Of a DNA stretch of 64,000 bases, positions 32,910 through 41,966 are shown piece after piece. The stretch's first letter is position 1. The number at the start of each line of letters is the position of its first letter. Origin of the DNA: CBFFRJ01 sp963530515 (lineage in GTDB: Bacteria > Pseudomonadota > Gammaproteobacteria > Enterobacterales > Enterobacteriaceae); contig CAUSEC010000011.1 of assembly GCA_963530515.1 (NCBI GenBank), positions 74,912-138,911 of the forward strand, in the 5' to 3' direction. The position numbers and the translations under genes were made by a program. The notes beneath the pieces were generated by a model, which worked only from the letters and a program-made list of their open reading frames with translations, searched no databases and was not told where the DNA came from.

Positions 32910-33899
32910 TCACTCTTCTTCGTTGCCGCCTTCTTCATAGGCACCGTAGGGTTTTGCGGGAAGAACAATATAGACCGCATCAAACACGGCACCTTGCTTA
33001 TCGTCACCAAACAATTCGACCTGAAGCTGAACACGGGCTTTTCGCCCGCGCGCCAGCCTGTCGAGGTCGCCGCTCAGCGAGCCTAAATCGGCAATCGCGC
33101 TCGGTCTTCCGGTAATAGGCGTGCTATAGCGAATGTGTGCATCGGCGAGAATGATTGTTCCGCCCAGATGGCGTTCTCGCAGCATCAGCCAGATGAGTCC
33201 CCAGCCAGTGAGGGTAGCCAGCGAGAACAGGCTCCCGGCAAAAAGCGTGTGGTGCGGGTTCTGGTTGCCTGTTTCCGGCATGGTGGTAATAAATTTCTGC
33301 CCGGTGTACTGCTGGATGCGCACACCCATCTTTTCACTGAGCGGAATATGCTGATACCACGCCTGCTGCAACTGCCCACACCAGTCGCCACGGTGCAGAA
33401 TATCATCCAGCGTGGCAACGGGTTTGATCATCAAAAAGTGACGTACCGGCGTGGTTTGCGGCGCAGTGATTTCACCTTCGTTGACGAAACCCAGCTTGGC
33501 AAAGAAGTCGACCGCATCCTCACGAGCGCTACAAGTGACGCGTTTCACCCCTTCCTGACGGGCAACGGACTCAAGGGTCATGGCCATCAGTGTCCCCAGG
33601 CCTTTGTCCTGCACGGACGGATGTACCGCCATAAAACGAATCGAGGCTTCGTTATCAGCATTAATGTAGAGCCGGCCGACAGCCACCAGCTCACCCTCTT
33701 CATCCACAACCATTTGATGATGGGCCATGGCATCCCAGGCGTCGCGTTCGGAGCCTTTCGGCTGATGCAACGGCTTGCGCAGCATCTCCCAACGGAACTG
33801 GTAGTAAAGCTCTAGCTCTTCTTCTGTTTGCGGTACGCGAAGGTGATACATAGCTGTATTCTCTCTTGTGACCCGGGGCAACACCGCAAGCTGGCTCAT
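32910..33899 (-). CDS. fabY: Fatty acid biosynthesis protein FabY (YiiD)
   Basis: A 329-residue two-domain protein almost identical in layout to E. coli YiiD. An N-terminal GNAT acetyltransferase domain (VHPSVQDKGLGTLMAMTLE acetyl-CoA motif, residues about 92-110) is joined to a C-terminal hotdog thioesterase-like domain (TTMPETGNQNPHHTLFAGSL). E. coli FabY has been linked to initiation of fatty acid synthesis; the catalytic details are not settled. Its start overlaps the dtd stop by ATGA. Confidence 0.93.
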   Translation of the reverse strand: MSQLAVLPRVTRENTAMYHLRVPQTEEELELYYQFRWEMLRKPLHQPKGSERDAWDAMAHHQMVVDEEGELVAVGRLYINADNEASIRFMAVHPSVQDKGLGTLMAMTLESVARQEGVKRVTCSAREDAVDFFAKLGFVNEGEITAPQTTPVRHFLMIKPVATLDDILHRGDWCGQLQQAWYQHIPLSEKMGVRIQQYTGQKFITTMPETGNQNPHHTLFAGSLFSLATLTGWGLIWLMLRERHLGGTIILADAHIRYSTPITGRPSAIADLGSLSGDLDRLARGRKARVQLQVELFGDDKQGAVFDAVYIVLPAKPYGAYEEGGNEEE

Positions 33900-34333
33900 A
33901 CCTGCAACCAGAACGTTACGGGGCCGTCGTTGACCAGCGATACCTGCATATCTGCAGCGAATCGTCCGGTTTGTGTTTCCATTTGCTGGCTGCGGCAGCG
34001 ACTCACGAAGTAGTCGTACAGAGCCTCAGCTTTTTCCGGTGCAGCACCTCTGGAAAACCCTGGACGCATACCGCGTTCGGTATCCGCCGCCAGCGTAAAT
34101 TGTGATACGACCAATAGACTACCGCCGGATTGTTGAACATTGAGGTTCATCTTGCCGTCGGCATCACTGAAAATGCGATACCCCAGAACGCGCTCGCACA
34201 GGCGATTCGCTTTTTGTTCGTCGTCTTCCCTTTCGACACCTAACAACACCAAAAGTCCCGGGCCGATTTCACCCGTCACCTCTCCCGCCACGGACACGCT
34301 GGCCTGAGATACGCGCTGAATCAATGCAATCAT
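33896..34333 (-). CDS. dtd: D-aminoacyl-tRNA deacylase Dtd
   Basis: Hydrolyses D-amino acids (and glycine) wrongly attached to tRNA. The 145 residues start at MIALIQRVSQASVSV and contain both signature motifs, VSQFTLAADT and the Gly-cisPro region NDGPVTFWL. The longer open frame upstream lies inside yihY and is not used: the ATG at 34333 overlaps the yihY stop by ATGA. Confidence 0.95.
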   Translation of the reverse strand: MIALIQRVSQASVSVAGEVTGEIGPGLLVLLGVEREDDEQKANRLCERVLGYRIFSDADGKMNLNVQQSGGSLLVVSQFTLAADTERGMRPGFSRGAAPEKAEALYDYFVSRCRSQQMETQTGRFAADMQVSLVNDGPVTFWLQV

Positions 34334-35202
34334 GGTTGGTCTGCTTCTTCTTGTTCTGCTGCGGTTTTTAGTTTTCGGTATTCTCCGAGAGTGACAGTTA
34401 TTTCCGCACCAAGCAAGACGATACACCAGGTCCAGTAGACCCAGAGGAACAGAATGGGAATGACAGCCAGCACGCCATAGATAAGCTGGTAAGAAGGAAA
34501 TGTGGTGATATAAAGCGCGAACCCTTTTTTACCCGCTTCAAACAGCAGCGCAGCGACAAAAGCACCGACAATGGCATCACGATTGGGCACCCGGGTGGTC
34601 GGCACAATGCTGTAAAGCAACCAAAAAGAGATCCATGACAATATCAACGGGAAGATACGCAGCACATCATCAATGACCGTATTGAGTTCACTGGCCCAGC
34701 GTAGCGACAGCAAATACGAACTGATCGCCAGACTCGCCCCGGCCAGAAGTGGGCCCAGCGTCAAAACCATCCAGTAGACGGCAAATGAGTACACCCGAGG
34801 ACGCACGCGGGTACTGCGCCAGATAGCATTTAGCGCACTGTCGATGGAATACATCAGCAACAACGAGGTGACGACCAGGCCGCAGGCCCCCACCGCCGTC
34901 ATCTTGCTGGAGTTCGCCACAAACTGCTCAATATAGTTTTGAATCACATCGCCGGTGGTTGGGATGAAGTTCGCGAACACAAAGTGGCGCAGCTGAATGC
35001 TGACATCCGCAAACATTGGAAATGCCGAGAACAGGGCAAAAATCACCGCCACCAGCGGCACCAGTGAGAGCAATGAGACGTAGGCGAGATTGCCCGCCAG
35101 CGTCGTCATATGGTCTTCATCAATGCGCCGCCAGAGTAGTTTTAGCCACGACCAGAGCGGGCGCGTGTGGTGTTTCGCCTTATGGTGAAAACGTTTTAAC
35201 AT
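34330..35202 (-). CDS. yihY: YihY/BrkB family inner membrane protein
   Basis: A 290-residue membrane protein of the UPF0761 (formerly mis-called ribonuclease BN) family, with about six hydrophobic segments such as LLSLVPLVAVIFALFSAFP and YGVLAVIPILFLWVYWTWCI. The function is unknown. It overlaps yihX by seven bases and dtd by four, inside a four-gene operon found in the same order in E. coli. Confidence 0.93.
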   Translation of the reverse strand: MLKRFHHKAKHHTRPLWSWLKLLWRRIDEDHMTTLAGNLAYVSLLSLVPLVAVIFALFSAFPMFADVSIQLRHFVFANFIPTTGDVIQNYIEQFVANSSKMTAVGACGLVVTSLLLMYSIDSALNAIWRSTRVRPRVYSFAVYWMVLTLGPLLAGASLAISSYLLSLRWASELNTVIDDVLRIFPLILSWISFWLLYSIVPTTRVPNRDAIVGAFVAALLFEAGKKGFALYITTFPSYQLIYGVLAVIPILFLWVYWTWCIVLLGAEITVTLGEYRKLKTAAEQEEADQP

Positions 35203-35795
35203 AGCTGCTTCGCGAAATAGTCCGGGACAGTGTTCTTGTCTTTCACCAGTATGCTGGTAATCCCTAGCTGGTTAGCCCCTTCGATATTCTCGGCATTGTC
35301 ATCAAAGAAGACCGCATCAGCGACACTAACCCCCTCAAGCGCTAACACCTGCTGATAAATTCTCGCTTCTGGTTTGCGCATTCCCATCTCTTGCGAGAGA
35401 TAAATATGGTCAGCGGCAACACGAATCTCTGGGTATTGATCGGGCCAGAACGTGGTGTGAAGGCGATTGGTATTGGACAGCACGACCACGCGATGCCCCT
35501 GCTCACGCAGCTTCTGCATAATGGTGATGACCTCTTTACGCAGTGAAACAAAGACCGCCTGCCAGCCCGTGGAGAACTGCTCATAGCTCAGCGGCAAGTC
35601 CATCTCTTCACAGAGTGCTTTGGCAAAGTCTTCATCGCTGATTTCACCGCGTTCGTGCTGGCGAAACGGCTCGCCCATGTTGAAACTCTGCTTTAGTGTC
35701 GCCAACGGCACGCGGCTGAAATCGCTCCATGCGCCCAGTACCCGGTTGAAGTCGATATCGACAATCACATTACCCAAATCAAAGATATAGAGCAT
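35196..35795 (-). CDS. yihX: Alpha-D-glucose-1-phosphate phosphatase YihX
   Basis: A 199-residue HAD-superfamily phosphatase that in E. coli releases phosphate from alpha-glucose 1-phosphate. HAD motif I is at the N-terminus (YIFDLGNVIVDID, nucleophile D6), motif II in VVLSNTNR, motif III lysine in GMRKPEARIY and motif IV in AVFFDDNAENI. It is the first gene of yihX-yihY-dtd-fabY. Confidence 0.94.
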   Translation of the reverse strand: MLYIFDLGNVIVDIDFNRVLGAWSDFSRVPLATLKQSFNMGEPFRQHERGEISDEDFAKALCEEMDLPLSYEQFSTGWQAVFVSLRKEVITIMQKLREQGHRVVVLSNTNRLHTTFWPDQYPEIRVAADHIYLSQEMGMRKPEARIYQQVLALEGVSVADAVFFDDNAENIEGANQLGITSILVKDKNTVPDYFAKQLC

Positions 35796-35934
35796 TTTCC
35801 TCTCCTTGTTTGCCGTGGAAAGTTAACTGTAGCGGGAAAGTCTGAGGTTGAATAGTTCGCCCACTCACGTGGGCGACAGGAAGGTTATTCGTGGGATGAG
35901 AAGTTAGCAGTACAACTCACTTTCAAACACTGGC

Positions 35935-36729
35935 TTAAGAATCAGCGTGTTCAACAGTGATGTGGTTCATTTCTATCTGGTGACTTTTCAGCACCTGATT
36001 GATTGATGCCGGAGGCGTTTTGTCACTGAACAGCGCAGTAATCTGGCTGATATTACCAATCTCAACGGCTGCCGAGGCGTGGAATTTCGTGTGATCGGCA
36101 GCCAGCAGAATTTGCCGCGAATGGGCCATCATCGCTTTAACAACGGCGGCTTCATTCACATCAAACTCCAGAAGCGCGCCGTCGTGTTCAATGGCACCTA
36201 CGCTTGTCACCAGGTAATCCGCACGAAATCCCTGCACGAAATGTGTCGCTGCCGGTCCAATAATACCGCCGTTGTGAGCCCGCAGCGTCCCGCCTGGAAC
36301 CATCACTTCAAAATGCTGATTCTTATACAAAATGTTCGCAACGCGTAAGCTGTTAGTAATAATACGCAGATGTTGATGATTCAGTAATGCCCGGGCGACA
36401 TGCTCGACCGTGGTTCCGATGGTGATGAACACCGTCGAGCCATCAGGGATGTAATCCGCAATGGCTTCGGCAATCGCCTTTTTCTCATCCAGCAAAGAGA
36501 CCTCGCGCTGCTCAAAGGCCGTGTTCACAACGCTGGATGCGCGCCCTGCACCACCGTGATGACGGGTGATCAATCCCTGGTCGCTTAATTTACGAATATC
36601 GCGCCGAACGGTCTGGGTAGACACATCCAGCAACTGCGCCAGCTCATCGATATTCATATAACCACGCTCGGTAATCAGTGCCAGCAAGTGGTCATGCCGT
36701 GGATTACCAGTCAGTTCGGTAAGGCTCAT
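35935..36729 (-). CDS. csqR: Sulfoquinovose repressor CsqR (YihW), DeoR family
   Basis: A 264-residue DeoR-family repressor that in E. coli senses sulfoquinovose and its derivatives. The N-terminal winged helix (MNIDELAQLLDVSTQTVRRD-IRKLSDQGLITRHHGG) and the sugar-phosphate-binding C-terminal domain are highly similar to E. coli YihW. I start it at MSLTELTGNPRHDHLL (36729), matching E. coli; the frame upstream runs into yihV. It follows yihV by 34 bp on the same strand. The last residues (QIEMNHITVEHADS) differ from E. coli. Confidence 0.95.
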   Translation of the reverse strand: MSLTELTGNPRHDHLLALITERGYMNIDELAQLLDVSTQTVRRDIRKLSDQGLITRHHGGAGRASSVVNTAFEQREVSLLDEKKAIAEAIADYIPDGSTVFITIGTTVEHVARALLNHQHLRIITNSLRVANILYKNQHFEVMVPGGTLRAHNGGIIGPAATHFVQGFRADYLVTSVGAIEHDGALLEFDVNEAAVVKAMMAHSRQILLAADHTKFHASAAVEIGNISQITALFSDKTPPASINQVLKSHQIEMNHITVEHADS

Positions 36730-36763
36730 GGGTATCCCTCTCAACACCATCGTGCTCCGCATT

Positions 36764-37660
36764 TTATACAAAAAGTGACAAGAAAGAGCGGGTTTGATCA
36801 CAGTCAGGTATCCCGGCGCGCCCACCGGGCCGGGTGCACTTGAGTGCCGCCACGCCACTGGCAAATCTTACCGCGTCGGTCATTGAGGTGCCGGATGCCA
36901 GGCTGAATGCCAGTGCGCCATGAAAAACATCCCCGGCACCGGTAGTATCTACGACGTCGACGGTAAATCCTGGCTGATGCTGTAAGAGGCCGTCCTGTAT
37001 CCAGTCACAGCCTTCACTGCCGCGCGTCACGTAGACATGTCCATTTGTGAGCGTTTGTGCTTGTTTAAGGGCAGCGTCCCTGTCTTTCATTCCCGTCAGA
37101 CGCATCAGACCCGGCTCAGAGAAGGCGGCATGATCGCTCAATGCCACCAGCTCACTGATATCCTGCGGCGTAACGTCACCATCCAGTATTGTCATAACCC
37201 CTTGTTGGCGCGCTAATGTAAACGCCCGTTTCGCTCCGTCATGCCAGCGCACATCCGCGAGCACCACATCCCACTGCGAGAAATCGATCTCATTTAGCCA
37301 GTCAGCATCCGGCAGCAAATCCGGGCTGGGGAAATTCACAATAATTCGTTCCCCTTGTGCATCAACCATAATCGCCGATTGTGACGACTTCGCGTCATGA
37401 TAACGCCGGGTATAGCGCGTATTTACGCCCAGGGATTCCAGTTCCGCCAGCAGACTGTTTCCCGTGTCGTCATCCCCCACGCGGCCAATAAAATCCACTT
37501 GCGCTCCGAGTTTTGCCGCAGCTACTGCGGCGGTGGCCGCAGGTCCCCCCCCAACTTCCGTATAACGTTTCGCCACATATTTACCGCCTTCCGTTGGTAA
37601 TCCCTCCACGTAATAGATGCGATCCATCACGGTAATACCTACACAAGCAACGCGAATCAT
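36764..37660 (-). CDS. yihV: 6-deoxy-6-sulfofructose kinase YihV
   Basis: Phosphorylates sulfofructose at C-1 in the sulfo-EMP pathway. The 298-residue PfkB-family kinase begins MIRVACVGITVMDRI and has EVGGGPAATAAVAA near the N-terminus and the catalytic VVDTTGAGDVFHGAL motif near the C-terminus. AAGGA lies six bases before the ATG at 37660. It is divergent from the yihUTSR... operon and probably cotranscribed with csqR. Confidence 0.95.
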   Translation of the reverse strand: MIRVACVGITVMDRIYYVEGLPTEGGKYVAKRYTEVGGGPAATAAVAAAKLGAQVDFIGRVGDDDTGNSLLAELESLGVNTRYTRRYHDAKSSQSAIMVDAQGERIIVNFPSPDLLPDADWLNEIDFSQWDVVLADVRWHDGAKRAFTLARQQGVMTILDGDVTPQDISELVALSDHAAFSEPGLMRLTGMKDRDAALKQAQTLTNGHVYVTRGSEGCDWIQDGLLQHQPGFTVDVVDTTGAGDVFHGALAFSLASGTSMTDAVRFASGVAALKCTRPGGRAGIPDCDQTRSFLSLFV

Positions 37661-37727
37661 GGTCATTCCTTCAGGGTTTTGAGATGGAGCCATTTTAATT
37701 TCACGAAATGTTTAAAAAGTGACGGCT

Positions 37728-37741
37728 GTCAATTTTTTGAC
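37728..37741. promoter_or_regulatory. Candidate CsqR operator in the yihV-yihU gap
   Basis: GTCAA-TTTT-TTGAC, a perfect inverted repeat in the middle of the 166-bp divergent promoter region of the sulfoquinovose cluster. Related GTGAC and TGAC words lie on both sides (37719-37724 and 37791-37805). Assignment to CsqR is by position only. Confidence 0.45.
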
Positions 37742-37790
37742 CATAAATTACAAATACGATCAAAAACAGACAGCGAAATGCGCTTTTTAA

Positions 37791-37805
37791 TGACAAAAAA
37801 TGACA
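37791..37805. promoter_or_regulatory. TGACA direct repeat before yihU
   Basis: TGACA-AAAAA-TGACA, two copies ten bases apart, 22 bp before the yihU ATG. DeoR-type repressors often bind such repeated short words, so this may be a second CsqR contact near the yihU promoter. Confidence 0.4.
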
Positions 37806-37826
37806 TCTACGTCTCAGGAGAACGTT

Positions 37827-38723
37827 ATGGCAGTAATAGCATTTATCGGATTAGGTCAGATGGGTTCACCCATGGCGAGCAACCTGCTACAGCAGGGTCA
37901 TCAGCTCAGCGTCTTTGACGTAAACCCGGATGCCGTTCAGCGCCTGGTAGAAAAAGGGGCACAACCTGCAAGCAGCCCCGCGCACGCAGTGAAAAGCGCA
38001 GAGTTTGTCATCACGATGCTGCCTAACGGAGATCTGGTACGCAACGTGTTGTTCGGTGAGCAGGGTATTTGCGAAAACCTGTCCCCGCAGGCACTGGTGA
38101 TCGACATGTCCACGATCCATCCACTGCAGACCGACAAGCTGATTAGCGAGATGCATGACAGAGGCTTCAGCATGATGGATGTCCCGGTCGGGCGAACCTC
38201 CGATCACGCCATTGCCGGAACATTGCTGCTACTGGCAGGCGGCTCACCAGATCAAATTGAACGTGCCAGACCAGTGCTGATGGCAATGGGCAATGAGCTG
38301 ATTGAAGCAGGCGGCCCTGGCATGGGTATCCGCGTGAAGCTGATTAACAACTACATGAGCATCGCACTGAATGCGTTATCAGCCGAAGCAGCGGTGTTAT
38401 GCGAGGCTCTGGGCCTTTCCTTCGACGTGGCGCTGAAAGTCATGAGCGGTACGCCCGCCGGAAAAGGTCATTTCACCACGTCCTGGCCGAATAAGGTGCT
38501 GAAAGGCGATCTCTCTCCCGCCTTCATGATCGATCTTGCCCACAAAGATCTGGGGATCGCACTGGATGTTGCCAACCAACTGCATGTTCCTATGCCGCTC
38601 GGCGCAGCTTCCCGCGAAGTTTACAACCAGGCACGCGCCGCTGGCCGCGGCCGGGAAGACTGGACTGCCATCCTGGAACAGGTGCGTAACAGCGCCGGAT
38701 TCACTACCCAGGCAAAAATGTAA
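37827..38723 (+). CDS. yihU: 3-sulfolactaldehyde reductase YihU
   Basis: Reduces sulfolactaldehyde to 2,3-dihydroxypropane-1-sulfonate (DHPS) with NADH. The 298-residue beta-hydroxyacid dehydrogenase has the Rossmann motif IAFIGLGQMGSPMA, the substrate loop MDVPVGRTSD and the catalytic lysine K171 in RVKLINNYM. The start MAVIAFIGLG matches E. coli and has CAGGAGAA upstream. It is the first gene of the plus-strand sulfoquinovose operon. Confidence 0.95.
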   Translation: MAVIAFIGLGQMGSPMASNLLQQGHQLSVFDVNPDAVQRLVEKGAQPASSPAHAVKSAEFVITMLPNGDLVRNVLFGEQGICENLSPQALVIDMSTIHPLQTDKLISEMHDRGFSMMDVPVGRTSDHAIAGTLLLLAGGSPDQIERARPVLMAMGNELIEAGGPGMGIRVKLINNYMSIALNALSAEAAVLCEALGLSFDVALKVMSGTPAGKGHFTTSWPNKVLKGDLSPAFMIDLAHKDLGIALDVANQLHVPMPLGAASREVYNQARAAGRGREDWTAILEQVRNSAGFTTQAKM

Positions 38724-38745
38724 CGACTGTATAAAGGAAAATTGA

Positions 38746-39624
38746 ATGAGCAATTACACCATCAAAGACATTACGCGCGCATCCGGCGGTTTTGCCATGC
38801 TGGCTGTCGATCAGCGTGAAGCCATGCGCTTAATGTTTGCCGCTGCTGGTGCGAAGTCACCCATTAACGACAGCGTTCTGACCGATTTCAAAGTCAATGC
38901 AGCAAAAATTCTCTCCCCTTACGCCTCTGCGATTTTGGTCGATCAGCAGTTTTGCTACCGCCAGGTCGTAGAGCAAAACGCGGTGGCGAAAAGCTGCGCC
39001 ATGATCGTGGCAGCAGATGAGTTTATTCCCGGCAACGGTATTCCAGTCGATAGCGTCATCATCGATAAAAAGGTGGATCCGCAGGCCGTAAAACGTGACG
39101 GCGGCAAAGCACTGAAGCTGCTTGTGCTCTGGCGCAGTGATGAGGATGCACAGCAGCGCCTGGATATGGTTAAAGAATTCAATGAAATGTGTCACGCCAA
39201 TGGTCTGGTGAGCATTATCGAACCCGTTGTACGCCCGCCGCGTCTTGGCGATAAGTTCGATCGTGAACAAGCCATCATTGACGCCGCCAAAGAGCTGGGC
39301 GACAGCGGCGCTGACCTCTACAAAGTCGAAATGCCTCTCTTCGGTAAAGGCGATCGGCCTGCCCTTCTCTCTGCATCTCAACGCCTGAATGAACATATCA
39401 ATATGCCGTGGGTGATCCTCTCTTCCGGGGTGGATGAAAAGCTCTTTCCACGTGCAGTCAGCGTCGCGATGACAGCCGGTGCATCCGGTTTTCTGGCAGG
39501 GCGCGCGGTCTGGTCATCGGTTGTTGGCCTGCCCGATACCGAAATGATGCTGCGTGATGTTTCCGCACCTAAATTGCAACGCTTAGGTGAAATTGTTGAT
39601 GAAATGATGGCCCGCCGCCGTTAA
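38746..39624 (+). CDS. yihT: Sulfofructose-1-phosphate aldolase YihT
   Basis: Class I aldolase that splits 6-deoxy-6-sulfofructose 1-phosphate into DHAP and 3-sulfolactaldehyde. The 292-residue length equals E. coli YihT, and the Schiff-base lysine is K193 in DLYKVEMPL. It lies 22 bp after yihU and 15 bp before yihS. Confidence 0.95.
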   Translation: MSNYTIKDITRASGGFAMLAVDQREAMRLMFAAAGAKSPINDSVLTDFKVNAAKILSPYASAILVDQQFCYRQVVEQNAVAKSCAMIVAADEFIPGNGIPVDSVIIDKKVDPQAVKRDGGKALKLLVLWRSDEDAQQRLDMVKEFNEMCHANGLVSIIEPVVRPPRLGDKFDREQAIIDAAKELGDSGADLYKVEMPLFGKGDRPALLSASQRLNEHINMPWVILSSGVDEKLFPRAVSVAMTAGASGFLAGRAVWSSVVGLPDTEMMLRDVSAPKLQRLGEIVDEMMARRR

Positions 39625-39639
39625 TACGAGGACAAAACA

Positions 39640-40881
39640 ATGAAATGGTTTAATACATTGAGCCACAACCGCTGGCTGGAGCAGGAAACTGACCGCATCT
39701 TTGATTTTGGTAAAAATGCAGCAGTGCCTACCGGGTTTGGTTGGCTGGGGAATAAAGGGCAAATCAAAGAAGAGATGGGCACACATCTCTGGATCACTGC
39801 CCGCATGCTGCACGTTTATTCTGTTGCAGCAGGGATGGGCAGACCCGGCGCTTACTCCCTGGTCGACCACGGCATTAAAGCCATGAATGGTGCGTTACGG
39901 GATAAAAAACACGGCGGCTGGTACGCCTGCGTTAATAACGAAGGCGTGGTGGACGGGTCAAAACAGGGCTATCAACACTTTTTTGCTCTGCTGGGCGCTG
40001 CCAGCGCAGTCACAACGGGGCACCCTGAAGCCAGAGAATTGCTCGATTACACCATCGAAGTCATTGAGAAATACTTCTGGAGTGAAGACGAGCAGATGTG
40101 CCTGGAGTCCTGGGACGAAGCTTTCAGTAAAACGGAAGACTACCGTGGCGGCAATGCCAATATGCACGCAGTGGAAGCCTTCCTGATTGTTTATGACGTC
40201 ACCCATGATAAGAAATGGCTGGATCGCGCCATCCGTGTCGCCTCCGTCATCATCCATGATGTCGCCAGAAAAGGTGATTATCGTGTCAATGAACACTTCG
40301 ATGTGAACTGGAACCCCATCCGCGATTACAACAAAGACAATCCTGCCCACCGTTTCCGTGCTTATGGCGGTACGCCAGGCCACTGGATTGAGTGGGGCCG
40401 TCTAATGCTGCATATCCACGCGGCGCTTGAGGCACGCTGTGAACAACCTCCAGCCTGGTTGTTAGAAGATGCCAAAGGCTTGTTCCATGCCACTATTCGT
40501 GACGCCTGGGCCCCTGATGGCGCGGACGGCATTGTGTACACCGTTGACTGGGATGGAAAACCCATCGTCAGCGAACGTGTTCGCTGGCCAATTGTGGAAG
40601 CAATGGGCACGGCATATGCGCTCTATACGGTCACCGGCGACCGCCAATACGAAACCTGGTATCAGACGTGGTGGGAATACTGCATTAAATACCTGATGGA
40701 CTATGAAAACGGCTCATGGTGGCAGGAACTGGATGCTGACAACAAGGTCACGACCAAAGTCTGGGACGGCAAACAAGATATTTATCATCTACTGCATTGC
40801 CTGGTTATCCCACGGATCCCACTGGCACCAGGTCTGGCACCTGCCGTTGCTGCGGGTTTATTGGATATCAACGCGAAATAG
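39640..40881 (+). CDS. yihS: Sulfoquinovose isomerase YihS
   Basis: Converts sulfoquinovose to sulfofructose (and sulforhamnose). The 413-residue alpha6/alpha6-barrel protein belongs to the N-acylglucosamine 2-epimerase family, with histidine-containing stretches ANMHAVEAFL, GTPGHWIEWGRL and IYHLLHCLVIP matching E. coli YihS. An ACGAGGAC ribosome site precedes the ATG. Confidence 0.95.
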   Translation: MKWFNTLSHNRWLEQETDRIFDFGKNAAVPTGFGWLGNKGQIKEEMGTHLWITARMLHVYSVAAGMGRPGAYSLVDHGIKAMNGALRDKKHGGWYACVNNEGVVDGSKQGYQHFFALLGAASAVTTGHPEARELLDYTIEVIEKYFWSEDEQMCLESWDEAFSKTEDYRGGNANMHAVEAFLIVYDVTHDKKWLDRAIRVASVIIHDVARKGDYRVNEHFDVNWNPIRDYNKDNPAHRFRAYGGTPGHWIEWGRLMLHIHAALEARCEQPPAWLLEDAKGLFHATIRDAWAPDGADGIVYTVDWDGKPIVSERVRWPIVEAMGTAYALYTVTGDRQYETWYQTWWEYCIKYLMDYENGSWWQELDADNKVTTKVWDGKQDIYHLLHCLVIPRIPLAPGLAPAVAAGLLDINAK

Positions 40882-40895
40882 AGTGACCTGAACAA

Positions 40896-40930
40896 GCGGC
40901 ATATTAGCACAGTAATGCTGAATATGCCGC
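40896..40930. other. Perfect intercistronic hairpin, yihS-yihR gap
   Basis: GCGGCATATT and AATATGCCGC form a ten-base perfect stem. Inside, AGCA/TGCT extends it, giving a stem of about 14 pairs with one bulge. No T-run follows on either strand, so it is not a plain terminator. Confidence 0.75.
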
Positions 40931-40966
40931 TGTTGAATAATAGCTTCGCATAAGCAGGTGGCGCAT

Positions 40967-41854
40967 ATGCATGATGGTGGGAAAACAATATTACTCGCTG
41001 CGGGTGATTATCAGGCCCAAATCGTTACGGTTGGTGCGGGGCTTGCCGAACTGACCTGGCGGGGCCATCACCTGGTCATCCCTCATGACCCGGAAGAGAT
41101 GCCGCTAGCTCATCTGGGGAAAGTGCTGATCCCATGGCCTAATCGTATTGCCAACGGTTGTTATAAACATGATGGACGCGAGTATCAGCTGCCAATTAAT
41201 GAGCATGGTTCTCAAGCTTCAATTCATGGATTATTAGCCTGGCGCGACTGGCAAATTGATGACTTAACGGCAAAAAAGGTTTCACTTACCGTCTTTTTGC
41301 CACCCAGCTACGGTTACCCATTTTCATTAATGTCGCAGGTGGTTTACTCCCTGGATGCCGTAACAGGGCTTTCTGTTGAAATCATCAGTAAAAATACCGG
41401 GAAGCAATCTGCCCCCTATGGGGTGGGTATTCACCCTTATTTGACCTGTAATTTAACGCCTGTTGATGACTGTATGTTGCAGCTTCCCGCGACGCAGGTT
41501 TTTGCTGTCGATGCCCAGTCTAATCCAACAGCGTTGCATGACGTGGATACGCTGGATTTAAACTACACCGCCTTGCGTAAAATCGGTGATAAACGCATTG
41601 ATCATACGTTCAGGACGGAAAGTGCCCCGTGGGAAATGCAGATTATTAATCAGCAGCAAAAACTGGCAGTCAGTATGCATTCCGATCAGCCCTGGCTGCA
41701 GGTTTATAGTGGAGAAAAGTTGAATCGCCAGGGATTAGCCGTTGAACCCATGAGCTGTCCGCCAAATGCTTTTAACTCTGGGATAAACTTAATAATAATC
41801 AAACCTGAACAACATCATCGATTATTTTTTAATATTCGAGGTCGATGTCTATAA
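40967..41854 (+). CDS. yihR: Sulfoquinovose mutarotase YihR
   Basis: An aldose-1-epimerase-family protein of 295 residues that interconverts sulfoquinovose anomers. Conserved stretches are PHDPEEMPLAHLGKVLIPWP-NR, the histidine in INEHGSQASIHG, YGVGIHPYLTC and YSGEKLNRQGLAVEPMSCPP. The ATG at 40967 has AGGTGG five bases upstream; a GTG three codons earlier is possible. Base composition is more AT-rich than in yihS and yihT, and identity to E. coli YihR is visibly lower than for its neighbours. Confidence 0.9.
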   Translation: MHDGGKTILLAAGDYQAQIVTVGAGLAELTWRGHHLVIPHDPEEMPLAHLGKVLIPWPNRIANGCYKHDGREYQLPINEHGSQASIHGLLAWRDWQIDDLTAKKVSLTVFLPPSYGYPFSLMSQVVYSLDAVTGLSVEIISKNTGKQSAPYGVGIHPYLTCNLTPVDDCMLQLPATQVFAVDAQSNPTALHDVDTLDLNYTALRKIGDKRIDHTFRTESAPWEMQIINQQQKLAVSMHSDQPWLQVYSGEKLNRQGLAVEPMSCPPNAFNSGINLIIIKPEQHHRLFFNIRGRCL

Positions 41855-41889
41855 CACATAAAAATCATTGCAAATAAATCATCACCCTG

Positions 41890-41910
41890 GCGCTATGAAA
41901 TAGATAGCGC
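41890..41910. other. Perfect intercistronic hairpin, yihR-exporter gap
   Basis: GCGCTAT-gaaatag-ATAGCGC, seven-base perfect arms between yihR and the TauE/SafE gene. No T-run follows. Confidence 0.65.
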
Positions 41911-41966
41911 TCTCATTAATAACCAGGGTCATACTTTACGATTGATTTGACAGCGAAGGAATTATA

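Noticed and set aside
36769..36784. ACAAAAAGTGACAAGA as a further CsqR site before csqR
   Set aside because: It lies in the last codons of yihV and is explained by coding sequence. The resemblance to words in the yihV-yihU gap is short and may be chance.
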